Counted from the stretch's first letter, positions 54,070 to 63,980 are shown. The stretch is DNA of 64,000 nt from Cyclobacteriaceae bacterium (GCA_019638275.1 JAHBUC010000009.1:62001-126000); one strand, 5' to 3'. Numbers and translations: made by a program. The notes: a model not told the origin generated them from the letters alone.

Positions 54070-54684
54070 TTATTTTGATGGCTGAAATACCATTTTAAAA
54101 TGGACATCAACTTCATTTCCCGTTTTAATGGTTCCAAAAAGTGCTGTGGGCGGATCAATGGAATAATCTGTCATCTTTAATGGAACTTTACCTTCAAACA
54201 CCATACCACCTTGTTCAACACGGCCAACAGCAGAAAACGATACAGGCTTGGTAACACCAGCCATGCGAAGATTGCCCGTAACCTGAATCTGATATTCACG
54301 ACCTGCCGGAGTAATCGAATTGACTTTAGAAAGCGAGAAGGTTAATGAAGGATGCTGATCCGACTTCATGGCCCGATATACATTTTTATCCATACCCTTT
54401 TCGTAATATGATCCATCTTCCTTGATGCTTCGTATTGAATTTACAGTTGCCGAAAAGGAAAGGCTTCGTATATCGGAAAATTCATTTGACGTATACACAG
54501 CCTGTAACACCCCTGTGTATTGCTCAACCGTACACTGCCAATCATGTAAAGATGATGTGCCCGTGATCGTTAGCTTGCTGCTTTTCGGATTCAGCACCAG
54601 AGCGGTTTGTGCTGTGGCCGGTAATAGCAGACACACGAGAATATGGGTGTAAAGGGTACGAAAAAACATATCAATAATTTTCAA
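54070..54684 (-). CDS. YceI family lipid-binding protein
   Basis: A 204-residue secreted protein with signal peptide (about 6-25, ending ATAQ) and a full YceI barrel: SSLHDWQCTVEQYTG at the start, DKNVYRAMKSDQHPSLTF in the middle, and the typical ending MTDYSIDPPTALFGTIKTGNEVDVHFKMVF. It is expected in the periplasm, binding a polyprenyl-like lipid. Start may be ATG 54684 or 54669. It is the upstream gene of a tandem with the more divergent copy at 53439. Confidence 0.88.
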   Translation of the reverse strand: MKIIDMFFRTLYTHILVCLLLPATAQTALVLNPKSSKLTITGTSSLHDWQCTVEQYTGVLQAVYTSNEFSDIRSLSFSATVNSIRSIKEDGSYYEKGMDKNVYRAMKSDQHPSLTFSLSKVNSITPAGREYQIQVTGNLRMAGVTKPVSFSAVGRVEQGGMVFEGKVPLKMTDYSIDPPTALFGTIKTGNEVDVHFKMVFQPSK

Positions 54685-54796
54685 ATATAGTGCCGCGGTT
54701 TCACAATCACCTGATGTTTATCACCTCATGCATCGGATATTCGTCATGGTATTTACAGGCTCACTTGCGTTGCTTTAGATTCTAAAACATAAAGTT

Positions 54797-55549
54797 ATGA
54801 GCAAGCTGTTAACAGAAAAAGTAGCGCTGGTTACCGGGGCAGGTTCAGGCATTGGCCGTGAAGCCGCCTTGCTCTACGCAAAAAATGGAGCCCATGTGAT
54901 TGTTTCCGATATGAACGAAGCCGGTGGCCTTGAAACCGTTGATAAAATCAAAGCCGTTGGTGGTGATGCGCGCTTCATAAAAGCTGATGTAAGCAGCCCT
55001 GAAGAAAACGAACGCCTGGTGGCTAAAACACTGGAAGCCTATAAGGTATTGGATATAGCCTGCAACAATGCCGGTATTGGTGGAGAAAGTAACCCTGTTG
55101 GTGACATGAGCATTGAAGGTTGGAAAAAAGTTATCGACATTAATCTTAACGGGGTTTTCTACGGCATGCACTATCAGATTCCAGCCATGCTCACGCAGGG
55201 CAAGGGTGCAATTGTGAATATTGCTTCCATACTCGGGCAGGTTGGCTTTATGAATTCATCGGCCTATGTAGCGGCCAAACACGGGGTTGTTGGACTCACC
55301 AAAAATGCTGCAATGGAATACTCTGCAAAAGGCATTCGAGTAAACTCGATAGGCCCGGGATTTATTAAGACTCCCCTGCTCAATCAGTTGGATGAAGCCA
55401 CCATGAACATGTTGGTATCGTTGCATCCGATTGGCCGGCTGGGTGAATCTAAAGAAGTGGCAGAACTAATTGTTTGGTTAAGTTCGGATAAAGCATCCTT
55501 TGTTACGGGCAGCTACTACGCGATTGATGGTGGCTACTTATCGCAATAG
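54797..55549 (+). CDS. Short-chain dehydrogenase/reductase
   Basis: A 250-residue classical SDR. NAD(P) binding is at TGAGSGIG (residues 13-20), the NNAG motif is at about 90-93, and the catalytic residues are Ser144 (NIAS), Tyr157 and Lys161 (YVAAK). Asp38 after beta-2 (IVSDMN) suggests NAD(H) over NADP(H). Substrate unknown. It is convergent with the phospholipase D-like gene, with 2 bases between stops. Confidence 0.93.
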   Translation: MSKLLTEKVALVTGAGSGIGREAALLYAKNGAHVIVSDMNEAGGLETVDKIKAVGGDARFIKADVSSPEENERLVAKTLEAYKVLDIACNNAGIGGESNPVGDMSIEGWKKVIDINLNGVFYGMHYQIPAMLTQGKGAIVNIASILGQVGFMNSSAYVAAKHGVVGLTKNAAMEYSAKGIRVNSIGPGFIKTPLLNQLDEATMNMLVSLHPIGRLGESKEVAELIVWLSSDKASFVTGSYYAIDGGYLSQ

Positions 55550-55551
55550 CC

Positions 55552-56232
55552 TTATTTAAAAACGCTCATCTCCTTCCAAAGTTGACTGAATTCTTTCAGG
55601 TACGAACGGATTACCGGTGCTTCTTTGGTGAGCAGAATATTTTCGTGGTTATATCGGGCCGCACTGCGTGTCCAGTTATAGCTTCCGGTAAGTAAGGCTC
55701 TTTCATCTACCACCATAAATTTATGGTGCATGTGGTTAGGCGTATTGTCAATTTTAACCGGTATGCCCTCATCGGCTAACTGCTCAATATCCGATCCTTC
55801 ATCTTCCATTTTATCATTATCGGTAATAACCTGAATTTGAATCCCTTTTTTGTGTGTCGTTATTATGGCATCAGTAATCTGATCATCGCTAATGGTGAAT
55901 ACGCAGATTTTCACATCACGAATGGCCTGGTTCAATTGGTTAATGATTACCGAGCGGCATGACTCACCCGGACTAAAGTACACATCTGAATTTTCCTGTC
56001 GCTCGGTTGTAATCAGTGCGCTGTTAGCCGCTTTTATCCATTCAATTATAAACCGATAATTTTCGGATGTTACCCGGGCATTGGCCATTTCATATATCCG
56101 GCTACGCAAAAAGTTTAACTGATGCTGATCCAACGGTTTCTCACCGATGAGGGCGCGAAGACTTTTTCGTTCAGCTTTCGAGAAAAATTCATCCTGAATG
56201 CTTTCCTCAAGGTTGGCTATTATTTCGTCCAT
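55552..56232 (-). CDS. Phospholipase D-like nuclease/hydrolase with one HKD motif
   Basis: A 226-residue cytosolic protein with a single HKD motif: His169-x-Lys171-x4-Asp176 in MHHKFMVVD, followed by LLTGSYNWTRSA. Single-HKD members such as Nuc and the mitochondrial cardiolipin hydrolase dimerise to form one active site, and a non-specific nuclease role is plausible. The ~80-residue N-terminal helical part is not a known domain to me. It is convergent with the SDR gene and divergent from the cyclophilin gene by 69 bases. Confidence 0.85.
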   Translation of the reverse strand: MDEIIANLEESIQDEFFSKAERKSLRALIGEKPLDQHQLNFLRSRIYEMANARVTSENYRFIIEWIKAANSALITTERQENSDVYFSPGESCRSVIINQLNQAIRDVKICVFTISDDQITDAIITTHKKGIQIQVITDNDKMEDEGSDIEQLADEGIPVKIDNTPNHMHHKFMVVDERALLTGSYNWTRSAARYNHENILLTKEAPVIRSYLKEFSQLWKEMSVFK

Positions 56233-56301
56233 ACGAATTAAACATACAAAATCCGGACAGGATTTGTAACTTGCCGCCCATTTTTAACATCAATACAAAC
56301 C

Positions 56302-56748
56302 ATGAAAATTGCTGAGATCCACACCAAAAAGGGTGTTATGAAAATCAAATTCTTTGAAGAAGATGCACCCAATACTGTAAAAAATTTCATCGACCTGGCC
56401 GAACATAACTTTTATGATGGCCTTACCTTTCACCGTGTAATACCCAATTTTGTTATTCAGGGCGGTTGTCCGAATGGCATTGGAAATGGCGGTCCGGGCT
56501 ACCAGATTAAATGTGAACTAACGGGAAACAATCAATACCATGATCGCGGGGTGTTATCCATGGCACATGCCGGGCGTAATACCGGGGGATCGCAATTCTT
56601 CATTTGTCACAGTAGGGATAATACCAGCCACCTGGACCGCAACCATACCTGTTTCGGAAAAGTATATGAAGGATTGGAGGTTATTGATCAGATCAGGCAA
56701 GGCGATGTGATGGAGAAAGTGGTAATAAAAGAAGTGGATTCTGTTTGA
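56302..56748 (+). CDS. Peptidyl-prolyl cis-trans isomerase, cyclophilin type
   Basis: A 148-residue single-domain cyclophilin without signal peptide, so cytosolic. Active-site segments [13 protein letters not shown] and [19 protein letters not shown] are visible, as is the [12 protein letters not shown] segment. It catalyses prolyl bond isomerisation. The gene stands alone between the PLD-like gene and a secreted protein gene 71 bases downstream. Confidence 0.93.
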   Translation: MKIAEIHTKKGVMKIKFFEEDAPNTVKNFIDLAEHNFYDGLTFHRVIPNFVIQGGCPNGIGNGGPGYQIKCELTGNNQYHDRGVLSMAHAGRNTGGSQFFICHSRDNTSHLDRNHTCFGKVYEGLEVIDQIRQGDVMEKVVIKEVDSV

Positions 56749-56819
56749 TTTGGTTAAGGGTTATGACCGGATTGGTATAGTTTATGTTTACCTTTAACAT
56801 AACTAAAAACCCATCTCAC

Positions 56820-57530
56820 ATGAAATACCTGTTTATTGTATTGTCTATTGTGCTACCAGCAAGCGCTTTTAGCCAAGGCTTTATTGCCGCACTTGAAGCT
56901 GACGACATGTTTGTGATCAATGGAAAAGAATGCGTTGTTAAGCTTGCCAGCGGAGAGGAAGTTACCGGGAAATTCTTAGGTGGATCCATGATCAATGGCT
57001 ACCTGAACAACTTCAACATTCGGTTGGAAAATGGCGAAAAAGCCAAGTTCAAACCCGAAGATGTAGCGCGCCTTTCAGTGAAGGCATCGAAGTTAGCCAA
57101 GCTTGCCATGATGACCGAATCGGCCTCTTCAATAAAAGAGATGACCAAAACCAATTTCGATGAAATCGTTAACCGGGAGTACATTGTGTTCGAAACAGCC
57201 ATGCGGCATAATAAAGCAAGCAAACTTCGACTTATGCAATTGCTGAATCCCGGCTTTGATAGCCAGATAAAAGTATTTGCCGATCCGAACGCGAAGGAAA
57301 CGATGGGCGTTGGAGTTGGCGGAGTAAAACTTACCGGTGGGGCAGATAAATCGTACCTGTTTGTGCAGAATGATGAAAAGGCGGTGTTGGTTAAAAAGGG
57401 AAGTTACAAGAAGAATTTTGATGAGTTATACGGAAACTGTCCGGCAATGCTTCAGGTTTTCGCTGGTGAAAAAGTGAAATGGAATGATGTGGCAGGCCAT
57501 GTGTTTGCGTACGACCATGTATGCAAATAG
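56820..57530 (+). CDS. Secreted protein of unknown function
   Basis: A 236-residue protein; ATG 56820 gives a signal peptide (about 1-18, ending AFSQ). An earlier in-frame ATG at 56784 adds 12 polar residues and is less likely. The mature protein begins with a strand pair (MFVINGKECVVKLASGEEVTGKFLGG) that could be a small beta barrel, followed by a basic helical segment and a C-terminal region with CPAMLQVFAGEKVKWND. No family recognised. It is 57 bases upstream of the MBL-fold gene on the same strand. Confidence 0.6.
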   Translation: MKYLFIVLSIVLPASAFSQGFIAALEADDMFVINGKECVVKLASGEEVTGKFLGGSMINGYLNNFNIRLENGEKAKFKPEDVARLSVKASKLAKLAMMTESASSIKEMTKTNFDEIVNREYIVFETAMRHNKASKLRLMQLLNPGFDSQIKVFADPNAKETMGVGVGGVKLTGGADKSYLFVQNDEKAVLVKKGSYKKNFDELYGNCPAMLQVFAGEKVKWNDVAGHVFAYDHVCK

Positions 57531-57587
57531 AAATAACACTACCAACTTAATGCATTAACTATTGTTTTAAAGGTATAAGCCTGAATA

Positions 57588-58346
57588 ATGAAAAAACTAT
57601 CTGCAGTTCTTTGTCTGGTGTTCTCTTTTGTAATTTGTACCGCTCAACGTTCAGCACCCGATGCGATTGAAACATCCACTGGAAAGTTGAGCATTCAACC
57701 CATCCTCCATGCCACACTGGCCATGACCTGGAACAACTTAACCATTTATGTTGATCCGTACGGAGGCGCCAAGGCGTTTGAAGGACTTGCTGCACCTCAT
57801 TTAATCCTGATCACCGACATTCATGGCGATCACATGAACCTCGAAACCCTAAAGGCCATAGAAACTACGCGAGCCCTGATTATCGCACCGCAGGCCGTAC
57901 GGGAAAAACTGCCGGAGGAGCTCGCCAACCAAACCATTCCCTTGTCGAATGGTGCTTCTCATAAACAATTTGATATTACCATCACCGCTGTACCCATGTA
58001 TAACCTGCCCGAAACAGAAGATTCGCGCCATCCGAAAGGCCGGGGCAACGGGTACGTATTGGAGTTGGGCGGTAAGCGTATCTATATCTCAGGAGATACA
58101 GAAGACATTGCCGAAATGCGTGCCCTGACCAACATTGATGTTGCGTTTGTATGCATGAACCAACCCTTTACCATGACGGTGGAACAAGCCGCCAGTGCCG
58201 TACTGGAATTTAAGCCTAAGGTGGTTTACCCTTTTCATTACCGTGGCCAGGGTGGTTTAAGCGATGTGGAACAGTTCAAAAGAATTATTCAGGAAGGAAA
58301 TTCATCCATCGAGGTAAGGCTGCGTAACTGGTATCCAGTGTACTAG
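57588..58346 (+). CDS. Secreted metallo-beta-lactamase-fold hydrolase (UPF0173-like)
   Basis: A 252-residue protein with signal peptide (about 1-20). The MBL-fold metal motif is IHGDHM (HxDH) near residue 82, a metal Asp in YISGDTEDI and a last His in VYPFHYRG. The compact form with ITDIHGDHMNLETL is that of the YycJ/UPF0173-type metal-dependent hydrolases. Export is unusual for that branch but common in Bacteroidota. Substrate unknown. A large T9SS cargo gene follows after 71 bases. Confidence 0.85.
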   Translation: MKKLSAVLCLVFSFVICTAQRSAPDAIETSTGKLSIQPILHATLAMTWNNLTIYVDPYGGAKAFEGLAAPHLILITDIHGDHMNLETLKAIETTRALIIAPQAVREKLPEELANQTIPLSNGASHKQFDITITAVPMYNLPETEDSRHPKGRGNGYVLELGGKRIYISGDTEDIAEMRALTNIDVAFVCMNQPFTMTVEQAASAVLEFKPKVVYPFHYRGQGGLSDVEQFKRIIQEGNSSIEVRLRNWYPVY

Positions 58347-58417
58347 CCCGGTATTTATTTATTGGTATACTATTGAATCCTGCTATATTTACTGACTGTA
58401 ATAGTCTATAGTGGGTA

Positions 58418-61400
58418 ATGAAAACGTTTGGCAGTAAAGTTGGTAAGGGAAATCGCCTTAGCCTTCTACTTCTATTTTTAATCATTTGCTTCAATTTCGA
58501 AGCCTTTTCACAAGCCAGCGTAGTAGCTGGCTCGGTAACAACTTCAAAAAATGCATACGCTGTTGGCCAGGGTAAAAACCGACTAATTGTAGTTGCCGTT
58601 ACCGGAGAGGCTGGAACTATTGGTACCATAACAAGTATTACCTGGGGTGGGCAAGCATTGACACAAGCCAGAACACAGGTTGGTACTGGTGGAGGCGGTG
58701 GCAATCAATTAAGAACCGATATCTGGTATCTGAATGAAGCTGGTATTTCATCTGCGCGTGGTGCTTGTAGTTATAATTTTGAGGTTAACTGGTCTACAGC
58801 TACAGGCAATGAAGTATTTGCTGCATTTACGCTTAAAGACGTGGATCAGACTACACCTGTTTCCGCAGTTAATGGTGGGCATACTGCTGTGGCTACAACA
58901 AGAACTACAGGCAATGTTGCAGTAGGTGTAAATGACATCATGGTATACGCCTCTTCATCAAATAGCAACAGAACACACACGCCTCCCGGAACTTATACTG
59001 AGCAAACCGACCAAATAATCGGAGGAGCTGGTGGTACAAGCATGGCCACAGCTACAAGAGAAATAACAACAGCAGGAAATGAAAACCCTACTGCAACTTG
59101 GGCCACTGGAGACTCCAGACTTATAAATGTTGGAGTTGGTTTTAATGGCATTGCAGTAACCGATATTGTTACCTATTACTCCCGCAATGCAACATCAGGT
59201 GGCCATTGGGATGATCCGAATTCATGGACGTTGAATGCAGATGGATCAGGTGGGCCGCTTCCGGCCGGTGTATGGCCTACACGCTCCGACAATGTTGTGA
59301 TCCTTGCAGGACATAATATTACCATCAACGCCACAGATGACAACAAACAATGCGGTGTCTCTCCTGATGCGCTCGGGCGAAGCAATGTAGGAACTTTCGT
59401 TTCTTCAAACGTTGCCATGTTTTATCAAACGGGCGACATCGAAATCAGGGGTACCCTAACGGTAAGCGGTATTGAAATGATGACAGAGGGCTACACGCAT
59501 GTACAGGCAGGTGGCTCGTTTATTTTAGGATCAAACCTGGTGAACCTTGGGTATCTCCAAGCTGATGCCACTTCTACCCTCACTTGTTTGGATGATCTTG
59601 TCCTTACCGGAAACAGCATAACACTTGTCAACACAAATTCAACTTCAACCGATGACCTGATCATGGATCACCGGGATGCCACACTTTGCGGTACCGGTAC
59701 AGCTACATTGCAGAACGGAGCAGGAAGCCAGGTTACCTATACAAATGCTGCAACCCAATCACAAATTTGTACCACGTTCACTATCAACTGTGTGGGTGTT
59801 GGCTGTTCCGGATTTCCGGTTGTAGGTACCGGTTCAGGACTGGCAGGAAACACTGGACCTGGAGGTGTCGGGCAGGCTTCAACAAATTCAATGTGGTACA
59901 TGGCCAATTTTGGTGCCTTTACGGATGTGGGGGTAACACCTGCCACACATGGACAACAGATCAGGCAATGGAATGACCGATCGGGAAATAACCGTCATGG
60001 TTTTCAGGCCACTGCAGCTAACAGGCCACTATTTCACAACAATGCAGCAAACGGTTATCCGGCTTTACGATTCACGGGTGATTTGTTTATTGATGGACCA
60101 TCTCCCGGCATCGGCAGTACCAGCAGCTACACATATTTAATTGTGTTCAGGGATACTGTTACAGGTTTGGGAGCTACCAATGATGGTGCAGGCCATTTTA
60201 TATTAGATAGAACTGCAGTAACAAATGAGCTCGTTTCGTTGAAGCCCGTAACCGGAAGCAGATACTTTTATCAAAAAAGAAATAATGCAGGTGGCGGTTT
60301 GGGTGGCATTACCGGAACTACAGCAATAAATACCAATACCAAAATAATTGAAATGCGTAGAGACTACGGGGTCAATTATCAGATGTTCTATAACAACGCG
60401 CAGGAAGGTGGAAACCTTGCTGACACTGACGGAGCCACAACTCCGCCAGGCCCTAGAATTGGTAGACATACCAATACTGCAAATGGTGGCCTCAGGGGCT
60501 ACATAAATGAATTCATCATTTATAATTATGCAATCAATGCCGCGCAGACCATTATCATCAACAACTACCTGGGTGCGAAATATGGATTAACACTAGGCGC
60601 AAATGATTTGTATACCATGGACAATCCGGGTAACGGAAATTTTGATCATGAAGTGGCCGGCATCGGTAAAGCAAATGATGGAAGCAGCCATACCAATGCA
60701 CGCGGTACCGGTATGGTACGAATGATTATTCAAAGCCAGCCTTCACTGGCCAACAATGAGTTTCTGTTCTGGGGGCATAACAACGCAACCCTTACCAGCA
60801 ATTTTGCCGACATTGGCGCACCAATCGTTGAACGATTAAACCGGGTGTGGGCTGTAAGCGAAACAGGTGACGTGGGTATCGTATCCGTGTCATTCGATAT
60901 TAGTGGGTTAAGCGGAAGTCCCATTGGTGCTGATCTGAGATTACTGATTGACCGCGATGGAGATGGTTTTGCTGATAACGATGTTACGCCCATTGCAGGG
61001 GGTACACTTTCTGGAGGCACCATCACCTTCAATGGTGTCAATTTCCAAAATGGCGATCGGTTTACCTTGGGAAACACAAACCTGAGTGCTCCACTGCCTA
61101 TCGAACTCAAAAGTTTTCATGCTGAAGCACGTAAGGGAATGGTTCATCTATTCTGGACAACCGTCTCAGAAACCAATAATGATTATTTTACGGTTGAACG
61201 ATCCAAAACCGGAAGTGACTGGGAATCTGTATTGCATGTTGATGGTGCAGGAACCACAAACAAAGCGAAAAATTATACTGCAGTAGATGATGGACCACAT
61301 ACAGGCCTATCCTACTACCGACTTAAACAAACAGACTTTGATGGCACATTTACCTACTCGAAAGTTGTGCCGGTTATTATCGAACCTTCAGGCAATCTTG

Positions 61401-61624
61401 AAGTTTACCCAAATCCATCAACTGGAGTCTTTACCGTACGTGCACCGTTTCAATTCAATCGGGTACAATTAGTTGATCAATTAGGCAGAAGGGCACACAT
61501 TCATGTAGAAACCGTAAACGGATTTGAAGCAACCGTTGATGGAAGGGAAAACATTCCAGGCATCTATATACTTCAGATTTCTGACGGACAGGTTATTAAA
61601 AATGCCCGAATCGTAATCCGGTAA
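58418..61624 (+). CDS. Large secreted T9SS cargo protein with type A sorting domain
   Basis: A 1068-residue protein. A signal peptide with a hydrophobic core (about 12-30, LLLLFLIICFNFEAFSQ) begins it. Strand-rich repetitive segments follow, rich in Gly, Thr and Asn. Residues about 510-730 resemble a concanavalin-like or DUF8202-type domain (FIIYNYAINAAQTIIINNYLGAKYG onward). A final region (LPIELKSFHAEARKGMVHLFWTTVSETNNDYFTVERS) and a C-terminal type A sorting domain (LEVYPNPSTGVFTV ... ILQISDGQVIKNARIVIR) end it. The sorting domain predicts export through the type IX system and attachment to, or release from, the surface. Confidence 0.88.
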   Translation: MKTFGSKVGKGNRLSLLLLFLIICFNFEAFSQASVVAGSVTTSKNAYAVGQGKNRLIVVAVTGEAGTIGTITSITWGGQALTQARTQVGTGGGGGNQLRTDIWYLNEAGISSARGACSYNFEVNWSTATGNEVFAAFTLKDVDQTTPVSAVNGGHTAVATTRTTGNVAVGVNDIMVYASSSNSNRTHTPPGTYTEQTDQIIGGAGGTSMATATREITTAGNENPTATWATGDSRLINVGVGFNGIAVTDIVTYYSRNATSGGHWDDPNSWTLNADGSGGPLPAGVWPTRSDNVVILAGHNITINATDDNKQCGVSPDALGRSNVGTFVSSNVAMFYQTGDIEIRGTLTVSGIEMMTEGYTHVQAGGSFILGSNLVNLGYLQADATSTLTCLDDLVLTGNSITLVNTNSTSTDDLIMDHRDATLCGTGTATLQNGAGSQVTYTNAATQSQICTTFTINCVGVGCSGFPVVGTGSGLAGNTGPGGVGQASTNSMWYMANFGAFTDVGVTPATHGQQIRQWNDRSGNNRHGFQATAANRPLFHNNAANGYPALRFTGDLFIDGPSPGIGSTSSYTYLIVFRDTVTGLGATNDGAGHFILDRTAVTNELVSLKPVTGSRYFYQKRNNAGGGLGGITGTTAINTNTKIIEMRRDYGVNYQMFYNNAQEGGNLADTDGATTPPGPRIGRHTNTANGGLRGYINEFIIYNYAINAAQTIIINNYLGAKYGLTLGANDLYTMDNPGNGNFDHEVAGIGKANDGSSHTNARGTGMVRMIIQSQPSLANNEFLFWGHNNATLTSNFADIGAPIVERLNRVWAVSETGDVGIVSVSFDISGLSGSPIGADLRLLIDRDGDGFADNDVTPIAGGTLSGGTITFNGVNFQNGDRFTLGNTNLSAPLPIELKSFHAEARKGMVHLFWTTVSETNNDYFTVERSKTGSDWESVLHVDGAGTTNKAKNYTAVDDGPHTGLSYYRLKQTDFDGTFTYSKVVPVIIEPSGNLEVYPNPSTGVFTVRAPFQFNRVQLVDQLGRRAHIHVETVNGFEATVDGRENIPGIYILQISDGQVIKNARIVIR

Positions 61625-61662
61625 CCCATCATCACAATTTTATTGCGATTATCATAAAATAT

Positions 61663-61693
61663 CCGGAGCTTTAATCTAACGGTTAAACTCCGG
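61663..61693 (+). promoter_or_regulatory. Stem-loop abutting the next start codon
   Basis: CCGGAG-C-TTTAA at 61663-61674 pairs with TTAAA-CTCCGG at 61683-61693 (11 pairs with one bulged C). It ends two bases before the ATG at 61696 and has no T run after it. It may terminate or stabilise the T9SS transcript, or cover the ribosome site of the next gene. Confidence 0.55.
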
Positions 61694-61695
61694 CT

Positions 61696-62925
61696 ATGAT
61701 GACAAAAATTTTCAGCGTCATCTTCCTTTTCCTGTTTTCCTGGAATGCACTCGCCAACTCCATACTTGTTCCTATGGACGAAAGTCAGCGAAATCATCTT
61801 AAAGCGTACGGCTTGGCCTACTTCGCCTTGCAAAAAAAACTTCAAGTTGATTGGTTGCTCAACTATCGTGGTGGAAGTTTTCTAATTCAATATTCTCCCG
61901 AAACAGAAACAGAATGTAAACTTCGTGGTATTTCATATGAAACCATAAGCGCTGCGCGCGTGAATGTGATCCTGAATGAAGTATCCAGTCCTGCGGTTAA
62001 TATGAATGTGGTTCGGCTTGAAAAGGTACCGCGTATTGCCGTGTATTCTCCTAAAAATGAATTCATTCTGGATGAAACCGATGCAGTAATTCATGTATTG
62101 GAGTATGCGGAAATTCCATTCGATATCATTTATGATGAGGAGATACACGACAATGCCCTGGCCCGATACGATTGGGTTCACCTTCATCACGAAGATTTTA
62201 CCGGTCACCCGGCACGCGCACGGTGGCGCGAATCGGCCATACTGGAATACAAGGCGCAGGAATCAACCGCAGGCAGGCTGGGATATACCAGTGTACCGGC
62301 AATGAAACTTGAAGTAGCCAAAAAGTTAAAAGCATTTTGTACGGCTGGTGGCTACCTCTTCGCTATGTGTTCTGCTGCAGAATCCATTGATGTGGCGCTT
62401 GCCGCAAACGGAAATGATATTTTTGAAGTAGTCGATGACGACCTGCAGCAGGCAGCGCTGCTTGACTACTCACTCTCCTTTGCCTTTGAAAATTTCATAC
62501 TGGAACCACCCTACAACAGGCGCTTCTCCGACATTAATGTTGGTCGCGGGTACAATACAAATGGCACGTATTTTTCATTGTTTTCATTTTCCGCCAAGTG
62601 GGATCTTATCCCTTCACTGCTAACCCAAAATCATACAAATATGATCCGCGAATTCTCCGGATTGACAACAGCCTTCAACCGCTCCTTGGTTAAGCCCGAT
62701 GTGCTCATTCTTGGTGAAAACCGTGCAGCAGGAAATGTAAGGTATATGTTCAATGAAATGGGAAAGGGATTCTGGACATTCTACAGTGGTCACGATCCGG
62801 AAGGACATGCCGGCCGTGGACGATCGGCCACTGATTTGAATTTGCATCCTAACTCTCCGGGGTATCGATTAATTTTGAACAACGTACTATTCCCATCGGC
62901 ACAAAAGAAAAAACAAAAAACTTGA
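61696..62925 (+). CDS. Secreted protein of unknown function, glutamine-amidotransferase-like fold possible
   Basis: A 409-residue protein with signal peptide (about 1-21, ending ALAN; two adjacent Met starts). The first part, SILVPMDESQRNHLKAYGLAYFALQKKLQVDWLLNYRGGSF, is a conserved Bacteroidota pattern that databases sometimes label asparagine synthetase B (recollection, unchecked). The later part, LFAMCSAAESIDVALAANGNDIF and FYSGHDPEGHAG, resembles a class I amidotransferase-like Cys/His arrangement, but no canonical catalytic triad can be confirmed. The export signal argues against asparagine synthesis. A stem-loop abuts its start. Confidence 0.6.
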   Translation: MMTKIFSVIFLFLFSWNALANSILVPMDESQRNHLKAYGLAYFALQKKLQVDWLLNYRGGSFLIQYSPETETECKLRGISYETISAARVNVILNEVSSPAVNMNVVRLEKVPRIAVYSPKNEFILDETDAVIHVLEYAEIPFDIIYDEEIHDNALARYDWVHLHHEDFTGHPARARWRESAILEYKAQESTAGRLGYTSVPAMKLEVAKKLKAFCTAGGYLFAMCSAAESIDVALAANGNDIFEVVDDDLQQAALLDYSLSFAFENFILEPPYNRRFSDINVGRGYNTNGTYFSLFSFSAKWDLIPSLLTQNHTNMIREFSGLTTAFNRSLVKPDVLILGENRAAGNVRYMFNEMGKGFWTFYSGHDPEGHAGRGRSATDLNLHPNSPGYRLILNNVLFPSAQKKKQKT

Positions 62926-62988
62926 ATTTTGGGCTTGAAACTTGAGACTATATATTAAAGCACTTTTATCAACATAATTCACACAACC

Positions 62989-63567
62989 ATGAAAACCATC
63001 ATACTGCTTCTGCTCATCACCCAATTGGCTATTGCTCAAGTTCCTTCTGCAGAAGTACAAATCAAAACTGCTGTGTTGGCTGCTCCTGAAGACAAGCGGG
63101 ATGGCGCAATGGTTTACGGTTACAATACAAAAGGTGAGTTTGTAGTGTTACGAAAAGGAACGAACGAGTTTGTTTGCATAACCGATGATCCCAAAGCAAG
63201 TGGCTTTAATGTATCGTGCTACCATAAAGACCTGGAACCCTTTATGGCACGCGGACGTGAGTTGAAGGTACAAGGCAAATCGTTTCAGGAAATTTTTGAC
63301 ATCCGAGAAGCTGAAGTAAAATCCGGAAAACTCTTCATGCCAAAGCAAGCCACTAACCTGCAAGTGTTCTCCGCTCCTTCCGAAAACTACAATGCCGAAA
63401 CAGGTGAGGTGACAAAAGGAAATTTTAGATATGTAGTATATATTCCCTGGGCAACCGCGGAAAGTACGGGCCTTCCCTTAAAACCGGAAGCACCAGGCAT
63501 GCCGTGGATTATGGATCCGGGAACACACCGGGCGCACATTATGATTAATCCGCCTGCGAAGAATTAA
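62989..63567 (+). CDS. Secreted protein of unknown function
   Basis: A 192-residue protein with a signal peptide (1-16, ending AIAQ). The mature part contains DDPKASGFNVSCYHKDLEPFMARGRELKVQGK and a C-terminal VVYIPWATAESTGLPLKPEAPGMPWIMDPGTHRAHIMINPP with several Pro, Trp and His residues that could bind metal. I do not recognise the family. It lies 63 bases after the preceding secreted protein gene on the same strand and may share its transcript. Confidence 0.6.
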   Translation: MKTIILLLLITQLAIAQVPSAEVQIKTAVLAAPEDKRDGAMVYGYNTKGEFVVLRKGTNEFVCITDDPKASGFNVSCYHKDLEPFMARGRELKVQGKSFQEIFDIREAEVKSGKLFMPKQATNLQVFSAPSENYNAETGEVTKGNFRYVVYIPWATAESTGLPLKPEAPGMPWIMDPGTHRAHIMINPPAKN

Positions 63568-63588
63568 AAGTTTTCAGAACACTTCTTT

Positions 63589-63840
63589 CTACCTCCATTT
63601 ACCTGACCATTTACTGGCGGTACGCAGTTTCTGAAGTGTTCCGTCTGCAATAAACTGTTCAAGCTTTTTATTGATGGAACCCGTTGAAGTAAGATGAAAC
63701 TGGCCACATTCATCACATGGATAAACTGCAATGGGCCCTGATCGATTGCCATAGTCGAACTGCACGTGTGCTTCTATCAGCGCCTCAACCGCTATGGCTT
63801 CGCTTACGTAAGATCGTTTTCCGGAAGAACAACCTGCCAT
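63589..63840 (-). CDS. Small zinc-ribbon-like protein
   Basis: An 83-residue protein. The central VYPCDECGQFHLTST contains a CxxC pair with a following His and looks like half of a zinc ribbon, with no second CxxC, so metal binding would need dimerisation or the His. The rest is basic (RTASKWSGKWR end). No family recognised. It is convergent with the upstream secreted protein gene (21-base gap). Confidence 0.55.
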   Translation of the reverse strand: MAGCSSGKRSYVSEAIAVEALIEAHVQFDYGNRSGPIAVYPCDECGQFHLTSTGSINKKLEQFIADGTLQKLRTASKWSGKWR

Positions 63841-63950
63841 TACCGTTTGCGTAATTGTTGTCTCAATTTCGCATAAAAACCTGAAAACGAATGAAAAAGT
63901 TTTCGGACATTCATGGCCAATCCATAAAGAATTTACAAATGCAACCTTGG

Positions 63951-63957
63951 TACTTTG
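63951..63957 (+). promoter_or_regulatory. Putative -7 element
   Basis: TACTTTG, 24 bases before the ATG at 63981, is close to the Bacteroidota -7 consensus TAnnTTTG. A clear -33 TTG at the usual spacing is not evident, so this is tentative. Confidence 0.35.
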
Positions 63958-63980
63958 TGGTAAAGTAAAACCTAAACACG

